DNA of 12,828 nt from Treponema sp. (GTDB taxonomy: Bacteria; Spirochaetota; Spirochaetia; Treponematales; Breznakiellaceae): assembly GCA_031266255.1 (NCBI GenBank), contig JAISBK010000207.1, positions 1 to 12,828 of the forward strand, in the 5' to 3' direction. Positions 1 through 5,156 of this stretch are shown here, in pieces. A model generated the notes under the pieces. The model was not told the DNA's origin. It worked only from the letters and a program-made list of their open reading frames with translations, and made no database searches. The position numbers and the translations under genes are program-made. Within the stretch, counting starts at the first letter, position 1. Every line of letters begins with the position of its first letter.

Positions 1-52
1 CTAATTCCTTTTGGGCAGAAGGACTATAGCCGCAGATCAAGCATTTTTCCAT
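1..52 (-). CDS. Possible 5' end of a small Cys-rich protein, runs off the window
   Basis: A reading frame starts at an ATG (52-50) and continues off the left edge for 17 codons, beginning MEKCLICGYSPSAQ. The CxxC pair (Cys4, Cys7) followed by Gly resembles the first half of a zinc ribbon. No good ribosome binding site precedes the ATG. The IS5 element ends only 28 bases upstream, so any native promoter now lies beyond the element. Removing the element leaves no better upstream start in this frame. The product is unknown and the call rests only on the open frame and the CxxC. Confidence 0.25.
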   Translation of the reverse strand, partial: MEKCLICGYSPSAQKEL

Positions 53-77
53 ACGAAAATCGCTGTAATTTTCTGCT

Positions 78-560
78 CTAGAGTCTGTTCACACTGCGTG
101 GAATCAATGAACCAAAGGCGATAACACATAAGGCAAGATAGATATACATAGAAAACATGAGGTCAAGTTTGTCATAACGAGTTCCTATCCGCCTGAACCC
201 TTTCAGCCGTCGAAACATCCGCTCTACCTCATTCCGCTGTTTATATAACTGTTGGTCATATTCCCACGGATGCTTCCGGTTCTTTTTAGGAGGCACTACC
301 GGACTATATCCCCATTCAAACGCAAGCAGCCGGGTCTCCCCATCCTCAGAGGCCCGATCCATTACTAGATAAAGCGGACTGTCCTCAGGGGAGTCTTTAA
401 TGCTTCCGATGGTGTCCAACAGCAGCCGGCCATTACTGGCATCGGAAGCCTCTCCACAGGACAGGATACATCCAAGGGCGCACTGGGTATCGGCCACCAG
501 CATAGGTATCTTCGTAGTCAATCCCCCTCGGGACCTCCCCAGCGCCTGTTTCCCGTTTTG
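78..560 (-). CDS. IS5-family transposase, second frame (orfB)
   Basis: This is the C-terminal part of the same DDE transposase. It is open from just after a TAA at 563-561 down to a TAG at 80-78. The IS5 landmark GRSRGGLTTKI lies near its start (a TTG codon at 521 falls inside this motif). The second catalytic Asp is in YLVMDRASEDGE. The catalytic Glu is in RNEVERMFRRLKGFRRIGTRYDK, the usual IS5 C-terminal signature. Having no start codon of its own before the conserved block, it is best read as a frameshift extension of the first frame. The stop codon is outside the element: TA comes from the target duplication and the final G from flanking DNA. Confidence 0.8.
   Translation of the reverse strand, partial: QNGKQALGRSRGGLTTKIPMLVADTQCALGCILSCGEASDASNGRLLLDTIGSIKDSPEDSPLYLVMDRASEDGETRLLAFEWGYSPVVPPKKNRKHPWEYDQQLYKQRNEVERMFRRLKGFRRIGTRYDKLDLMFSMYIYLALCVIAFGSLIPRSVNRL
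81..95 (+). repeat. Left terminal inverted repeat of the IS5 element
   Basis: The sequence GAGTCTGTTCACACT matches the reverse complement of 904-918 (GGGCCTGTTCACACT) with two mismatches. It abuts one copy of the TA target duplication at 79-80. It also encodes the last five residues of the transposase on the minus strand (SVNRL). Confidence 0.88.
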
Positions 561-879
561 TTAACGCCCCGGCAGCGTCAGGATGGACTTTTACCGATGG
601 GGAATCCAGGGAAACCACCGGTATCCGCTTGTTCGTTATCTGTTCTTCCTGAAGTGCGTGAACTATCCGTTCCAGCACCCCGTTTTTTGCCCAGCGATTG
701 ATTCTGACGTAGATGGTATGCCAGGGGCCGAATGTTTCAGGAAGGGCCCGCCCTTTACAGCCGTTTTCACCGATATAGATGATGGCATCAAGGAACTGGC
801 TGGTATCGACTTTTACATTTCCCCGTTGTTTGGGGAACAGACGGATAATTTTGTCTCGCTGTTCCTGCGTTACTTTCAT
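433..879 (-). CDS. IS5-family transposase, first frame (orfA)
   Basis: This is the N-terminal part of a DDE transposase. Family features include the DUF4096-like front half: a FLDAIIYI segment, the GCKGRALPETFGPWHTIYVR block that places the element in IS5, and RINRWAKNGV. The first catalytic Asp is in the VSLDSPSVKVHPDAAG segment (about residues 88-103). After about residue 110 the frame departs from family similarity while the sister frame picks it up, so the last 30 or so residues are probably not used. The start is the ATG at 879. The sister frame is in the +1 phase, so a full transposase needs frameshifting in the overlap. Confidence 0.8.
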   Translation of the reverse strand: MKVTQEQRDKIIRLFPKQRGNVKVDTSQFLDAIIYIGENGCKGRALPETFGPWHTIYVRINRWAKNGVLERIVHALQEEQITNKRIPVVSLDSPSVKVHPDAAGALTKRETGAGEVPRGIDYEDTYAGGRYPVRPWMYPVLWRGFRCQ

Positions 880-903
880 ATTCCGAGTATATCATATTTC
901 ATT

Positions 904-918
904 AGTGTGAACAGGCCC
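904..918 (-). repeat. Right terminal inverted repeat of the IS5 element
   Basis: This is the partner of 81-95. It is followed directly by the second TA copy (919-920). It lies 25 bases upstream of the first transposase frame, where the transposase promoter is expected to overlap it. Confidence 0.88.
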
Positions 919-920
919 TA

Positions 921-1280
921 GTATCATCGTTTGTCCCCTTTCCTCTATATCATCATACTTTGTAGATCACCACCCTTTATAATGTTAAATTGCTGCTCTT
1001 AACTTGTTGATAGTGGTCTATGTGGCCCCTCAGCAAATTTTTATCTGTTACAATATAGTAGACAGAATCCATATTATGATTAGTAAAAAATAAATAGTTA
1101 CAAACAATTTTGAATATAAAGTAACTTATTATTAAGTATGTTATTTTATACTATTTTTATAGTATATATTATATTTAAATAAATAAGTATATTTTTATAT
1201 ACATAATAAAGTAAATTATTTGATAAAATGTAAAAATACATGCTTATTTGGATGATTATTTTGTAATTTCTATAAATTCT
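921..1280. other. AT-rich non-coding stretch between two insertion sequences
   Basis: No convincing gene is present. From about 1070 to 1280 the DNA is almost entirely A and T, with runs such as TATATTATATTTAAATAAATAAG. Short open frames here are low-complexity and lack ribosome binding sites. A purine-rich GAGGAAAGGGG on the minus strand (about 934-944) resembles a ribosome binding site, but it is now cut off by the IS5 insertion. Confidence 0.6.
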
Positions 1281-1902
1281 TAATGTGAGTTCGACAGGAT
1301 AAAGAACTGCCCAAATCTGGTAATGCATAGACCAAATACATAGCATACGGGAAATGGGAGGGGTTTCTTATGGACGCAGATACTATAACAAGAATGTACT
1401 GCGATGTCGATGACTTTTGTAAGGCTCTTACAGCTTATTGCAAGGCCCATAGTCTGCCGGAGGACAAAAAAAGAGTTTGGTTTCCGGCGATCCGCCTGTC
1501 CTTAAGCGAGGTAATGACCATCATCCTCCTGTTCCACCTCAGCGGTTACCGCTGTTTCAAACGGTATTATCAGCGTTATGGCTATCTCCCTTTGCTCACC
1601 TTTTTTTCCGAACCTGAGTATATCCAGCCACAAAGTGTTCAAACCCTATGCCGCCCGGGGGAAAAGCTCTACCGGATGGTTTTACGGGTTCACATTGCAT
1701 CTGATTATCAATGACCGTGGGGAAATATGCTCCTTTTGCCTTACTCCTGGCAATGGGGATGTTATTGACCGTTTATGCCGTGAACTGAAGGGGAAACTCT
1801 TTGGGGATCGGGGATATAGCTCCCAGGAACCTTTGAGCGTTTGTATGAAAAGAAAAATATGAAGCATGATTGATGGACATAATTGACAAGGAACTCACGT
1901 TA
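1281..1902 (+). mobile_element. Remnant of an IS982-family insertion sequence
   Basis: The broken transposase at 1370-1873 is flanked by a short inverted repeat: TAATGTGAGTTC at 1281-1292 and GAACTCACGTTA at 1891-1902 (11 of 12 paired positions match). These positions fit the terminal repeats of an IS982 element. The remnant is about 620 bp, compared with roughly 1 kb for an intact member, consistent with internal deletions. No target duplication was recognised. The transposase family call is firm; the exact ends are inferred. Confidence 0.55.
1370..1873 (+). pseudogene. IS982-family transposase, degraded by deletions and frameshifts
   Basis: The first part, from the ATG at 1370 behind GGGAGGGG, is the conserved IS982 N-terminus: CDVDDFCKA, then LSEVMTIILLFHLSGYRCFKRYY. 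Near position 1625 the homology jumps to another frame and resumes at HKVFKPYAARGKSSTGWFYGF, LHLIINDRGEI and LKGKLFGDRGYSSQE. The roughly 60-70 residues normally between these blocks, including the first catalytic Asp region, are gone. A further shift near 1825 leads into FERLYEKKNMKHD and then a stop, so the C-terminal third is also missing. The gene cannot encode an active transposase. Confidence 0.85.
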
Positions 1903-1965
1903 TCTTAGGTTTTTGTATTTTCAGGCAAAAAGGCACTATTAATTGAGGCGATTTCAAAAATCTGA

Positions 1966-1983
1966 CATGGTGAAACCTCCATG
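1966..1983 (-). terminator. Weak candidate terminator for the cmk-rpsA / lipoprotein transcript
   Basis: On the minus strand, CATGG and CCATG pair around an 8-base loop. They are followed a few bases later by ATTTTT, about 27 bases beyond the lipoprotein stop. The stem is only five pairs, so this is a possibility rather than a firm call. Nothing better was seen between the lipoprotein and the IS982 remnant. Confidence 0.25.
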
Positions 1984-2009
1984 CTTCTTAAGAATGTATC
2001 AACCCTTAC

Positions 2010-2768
2010 TTATTCTTGTTCAGGAAGTCGGAGAATCGCTATAAAGGTGGGGGCGCTGTAAATCGGCGAAAAATTGGCGTCAGTTCCGGTTGCAACTATG
2101 TACAATGATACATACGTGAAGCGGATATCCGCAGCACTGCCAGACAGAGCAGCCACGTCCGCGTTTACTCCAGATGATACATTGGCATTGGTGTTTAATT
2201 CTGGGGTATTAATGAAATATCGATTCTGAGGTACCGGGTTAAAAAGTCCATCACCAGTAGAACGCCGCAAATTATATGAGACACCGTCGATAATTAACAC
2301 GGGAATGGCTCCGGGAACTTGGATAAAATCCAAGGTAATGGTCTTGTTTCGGGAATTAGGAGATAGGAGATTTTTAATATCAGCTCCTTCTACGGTAAGG
2401 GACTGATAGCTTCGGTTCCTGAAAAGACTGCCCACCGAAGTGCTGGTTGTGGTATCCGCATTGGCAGTATACGGCCAGATTGCCCTATAATCCGTATCCA
2501 GGCTTGGGTTCAAAGTACTGAGGTCACCTTGACTTATACGCCCCTGAAGGGGAACTGCACTGATATAGATGCGATAATAGAGGGTAAAATGAGTAAGATA
2601 TTCACTTACCTCTGCGAGGGAAAGGGTAATCGTAGCCTTGGAATTCAATTCCACTTCAATATATCCTGTTACTGGATACAGAAAAGCATAGTCCTCAATA
2701 CCGCATGAACTAAACGCAAAAAGAAACAACAAGCACCAAAACCAGGAATCGATCCTCTTCGGAAGCAT
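2010..2768 (-). CDS. Putative lipoprotein of unknown function
   Basis: The product is about 252 residues. It begins MLPKRIDSWFWCLLFLFAFSSCG: a charged N-terminus, a hydrophobic core and a relaxed spirochaete-type lipobox (FSSC, Cys22), pointing to lipid attachment at a membrane. The mature part is rich in Ser, Thr, Asn and hydroxylated beta-type segments, without catalytic motifs I recognise. It may be an all-beta extracytoplasmic domain. The frame stays open 45 codons further upstream, but that extension overlaps the TPR gene and would bury the signal peptide, so the ATG at 2768 is preferred. It starts 7 bases after the TPR stop, so the two are probably co-transcribed. No clear ribosome binding site is seen, consistent with translational coupling. 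Confidence 0.72.
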   Translation of the reverse strand: MLPKRIDSWFWCLLFLFAFSSCGIEDYAFLYPVTGYIEVELNSKATITLSLAEVSEYLTHFTLYYRIYISAVPLQGRISQGDLSTLNPSLDTDYRAIWPYTANADTTTSTSVGSLFRNRSYQSLTVEGADIKNLLSPNSRNKTITLDFIQVPGAIPVLIIDGVSYNLRRSTGDGLFNPVPQNRYFINTPELNTNANVSSGVNADVAALSGSAADIRFTYVSLYIVATGTDANFSPIYSAPTFIAILRLPEQE

Positions 2769-2775
2769 CAGCGGT

Positions 2776-3549
2776 TTATCGAGATTTGAGGAATATGATC
2801 CTGCTTTGGGCAAGACTGGTCCATACCGCATCGTTAGGCCAAGTATTGAGCAGTCCCTGGTATGCTTCAAGGGCAGCCTCTTGGTGGTTCTGGGCTTCTT
2901 CAAGTCGTCCTATGGAAAACTGAGCCCGGGCAGCCCCCGGGAATATATCCTTGAAGGCTATACTCTGGCGGTACAGCTCAATGGCTCCCGGAATATTACC
3001 CCCTTCTTCTGCTGCAAACGCCGCATTACATAAGGAAACCGGGGCCAGATAGGTTTTGGTTCCGACTTTGGCTGCATTGGTCCAGGCTTTTTCCGCGTCT
3101 TCCCAGGCTTTTTTATCCGCGTAAAGACTTCCTAAAATCGAGTAGCCCCGCGCACCGGCATAACCAGTATGCCGGGGAGCAAAGTGGGAAAGTTCGTCCA
3201 CCAAGGCTTGAACATCCGCTGCTTTGGAAGGTTCTTCCAGGTCAATCCTGAGCACATCATACCGCTGATTAAAATCCTCAAGTTGCCCAAGGGCCTTCGT
3301 ATGCAGGGCATCCCGAATACTTACCGTTGCAATAAACCCTATTAAAAGCACCAAAATACCCAGCGAACCAAAGGCAATCGGTTTTCGGTTACGCTGTATA
3401 AACCGGTTAAGCCTTTCGCTCATAGGAGTCCCTTCACCATATCGCTGGGCTTCATGTTTCTCAGATTTTACCAATTGTAGCACCTGTTCCCTTCCTTGAG
3501 GTTCTTTCTTACGATTACTTTGCACCGTAGGTTCTGTACGTTCTGCCAT
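2776..3549 (-). CDS. Membrane-anchored TPR protein
   Basis: The product is 257 residues. A basic, hydrophilic N-terminal segment (1-56) precedes one transmembrane helix (about 57-77, FGSLGILVLLIGFIATV). After it comes a helical tail with three TPR-like repeats at roughly 130-163, 165-198 and 205-238 (for example GYSILGSLYADKKAWEDAEK and ARAQFSIGRLEEAQNHQEAA). The order resembles YfgM/TPR_21-type proteins, which hold an extracytoplasmic TPR domain at the inner membrane and assist secretion or envelope assembly; that role is only suggested here. The ATG has a good ribosome binding site (AAGGAG, 8 bases upstream). It sits between a sigma-54 activator and a lipoprotein, so an envelope role shared with the lipoprotein is plausible. 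Confidence 0.8.
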   Translation of the reverse strand: MAERTEPTVQSNRKKEPQGREQVLQLVKSEKHEAQRYGEGTPMSERLNRFIQRNRKPIAFGSLGILVLLIGFIATVSIRDALHTKALGQLEDFNQRYDVLRIDLEEPSKAADVQALVDELSHFAPRHTGYAGARGYSILGSLYADKKAWEDAEKAWTNAAKVGTKTYLAPVSLCNAAFAAEEGGNIPGAIELYRQSIAFKDIFPGAARAQFSIGRLEEAQNHQEAALEAYQGLLNTWPNDAVWTSLAQSRIIFLKSR

Positions 3550-3575
3550 AATACTGACTCCTTACAATTAATACA

Positions 3576-3593
3576 AGGTACTTACTAGTACCT
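3576..3593 (-). other. Intercistronic hairpin upstream of the TPR gene
   Basis: AGGTACT and AGTACCT form a perfect 7-bp stem around a 4-base loop in the 72-bp gap between the sigma-54 activator and the TPR gene. No T-run follows on the minus strand, so it is unlikely to be a simple terminator. It could be an RNA processing or stability site, or an operator for a promoter inside the gap. Confidence 0.4.
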
Positions 3594-3621
3594 CAAGCTT
3601 ACCGTAACTTCAACTAAAACA

Positions 3622-5142
3622 TTAACTTAAACGGATATCTAATTCTTTAATAAGCTTTGATAAATAGGTTCTTTGTATATCCAATGCCTTAGCAGTTTCC
3701 GTTTGATTCCCCTGATGTTCTTCCAGCACTTTTTTAATAAAATACGCCTTAAACGCGGTAATGGCACTTTTTAAGTCCCGACTCCCTTCTTCCTGAGTTC
3801 TGTCCTGGAATAAAGGATTGGCGGTTTTTTTAAGGAAAAGATCCTCTGCTTGTATCCACTGGGTTTGTCCAATAACACAGGCCCGCTCAATGCAGTTTTC
3901 CAATTCCCGGATATTACCCGGCCACGAGTAGGCAAGCATGGTATCCATGGCTTCCGGGGAAAACCCGGCGAACTGCTTTTTGGTCTCCAACATACCCTGG
4001 GAAAGAAAAAATGCCGCTAACTCAGGGATATCTTCAGACCGTTGCCTAAGGGGGGGTATATAGAGGGGTAAGACATTCAGCCGATAATACAGATCATTTC
4101 TAAACTTCTTTTCAGCTACCAGGGCTTCAATATCCTTATTCGTAGCCGCTAAAATACGCACATTGACCGTAATTGACGTTTCTGAACCAACCCTTTCAAA
4201 CGTTTTCTCCTGAATAACCCGGAGCAATTTAGCCTGCAAAGGCAAAGCCAGATCTCCAATTTCATCAAGGAAAATGGTTCCCCCTTCAGCCAACTCAAAA
4301 CGGCCCCGTCGGTCTGTAATCGCATTGGTAAAGGCCCCTTTCACATGGCCAAAAAGTTCACTTTCAAGGAGGCCCTCAGGCAAAGCCGCACAATTTATCC
4401 GGATGAAGGGTTTGGTACTCCGCAGGCTGCGCAGGTGTATCTGCTCGGCAAAGAGCTCTTTCCCCACCCCACTTTCCCCCAGGATAAGCACCGATGAATC
4501 AGTTTTGGCGATCCGCTCAACAATTTCAAGTTTTGCCACCATAATCGGACTCTTGGTTATCATAGTATGATACCCTTGGTCTGTTTTAAGCTGATCCTGT
4601 AAGTGCTGAATCGTGTTTCGAGCGCTTTCAATACTTTGGGCATTGACAATGGCCAACGCTGCTTGATTGGCGAATATTTCAAGCCATTCAAGATCGTCTT
4701 GGATAAAGGATAGATCGTTTTTTTTATTAATAAGCTCAATAACCCCGATACACTGATCCTTAACCCGCATAGGTACTGCCATCATGGTCCGGGAAGGATA
4801 ATCAATCTGCTGTGCAATGCTTTGAAGATGACGCTTGTCGTTGACTACATCGTTGATGATGACCGGTTTATTATGCCGAACAACCCAGCCGGCGATCCCT
4901 TCTTCGAGTTTTACCGTAAACCGTTTTACCTCAGCACCCTTGGAACCAAGGGCAATATCAAAGTACAACTCTCCTGCATCTTGATCAAGCAAAAGCAAAC
5001 TCGAAGACTCACATTCACACAACCGGGTTGCAGAATCCAAAATTTGGGTTACTAATGAATGAGCATCCTGATAATTGGAATTAATAAGGGTATTAATCTC
5101 AATCAGGGTATTAAATTTCTGGATGTCAATCTGAGACAGCAT
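3622..5142 (-). CDS. Sigma-54-dependent transcriptional activator with GAF sensor (GAF-AAA+-Fis)
   Basis: This 506-residue enhancer-binding protein would open sigma-54 RNA polymerase promoters using ATP. The N-terminal GAF domain (about 27-168) contains INKKNDLSFIQDD, close to the NKFDE signature of cyclic-nucleotide-binding GAFs. The AAA+ domain (about 192-430) has Walker A GESGVGKE (222-229), Walker B FLDEIGD (DE at 293-294), FRNDLYYRLNV with the arginine-finger region (Arg348, Arg354) and WPGNIRELEN (407-416). A Fis-type HTH follows (about 473-500). The sigma-54 contact loop reads GAFTNA (269-274), not GAFTGA. There is no receiver domain, so control is probably by ligand binding to GAF. 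It starts 14 bases after the cmk-rpsA stop, with only a weak ribosome binding site, suggesting co-transcription. Its targets are unknown. Confidence 0.93.
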   Translation of the reverse strand: MLSQIDIQKFNTLIEINTLINSNYQDAHSLVTQILDSATRLCECESSSLLLLDQDAGELYFDIALGSKGAEVKRFTVKLEEGIAGWVVRHNKPVIINDVVNDKRHLQSIAQQIDYPSRTMMAVPMRVKDQCIGVIELINKKNDLSFIQDDLEWLEIFANQAALAIVNAQSIESARNTIQHLQDQLKTDQGYHTMITKSPIMVAKLEIVERIAKTDSSVLILGESGVGKELFAEQIHLRSLRSTKPFIRINCAALPEGLLESELFGHVKGAFTNAITDRRGRFELAEGGTIFLDEIGDLALPLQAKLLRVIQEKTFERVGSETSITVNVRILAATNKDIEALVAEKKFRNDLYYRLNVLPLYIPPLRQRSEDIPELAAFFLSQGMLETKKQFAGFSPEAMDTMLAYSWPGNIRELENCIERACVIGQTQWIQAEDLFLKKTANPLFQDRTQEEGSRDLKSAITAFKAYFIKKVLEEHQGNQTETAKALDIQRTYLSKLIKELDIRLS

Positions 5143-5156
5143 ACCACTGCGGTTTT

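Larger units (their letters stand above)
81..918 (-). mobile_element. Complete IS5-family insertion sequence (IS427-like group), 838 bp
   Basis: The element is bounded by 15-bp terminal inverted repeats matching at 13 of 15 positions (81-95 and 904-918, core CTGTTCACACT). A directly repeated TA lies immediately outside both ends (79-80 and 919-920). Removing the element gives an intact CTAG target. It carries two overlapping leftward frames that together make an IS5-type DDE transposase. The length, TA duplication and two-frame layout all match the IS427 group of IS5. Both ends are intact, which suggests a fairly recent insertion. Confidence 0.9.

Noticed and set aside
1146..1346. Minus-strand 66-codon frame in the AT-rich gap
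   Set aside because: The predicted protein is a low-complexity run of Ile, Tyr, Asn and Lys from A/T-rich DNA, without a ribosome binding site.
2769..2903. Upstream extension of the lipoprotein frame
   Set aside because: It overlaps the 3' end of the TPR gene and would place the lipoprotein signal peptide internally.
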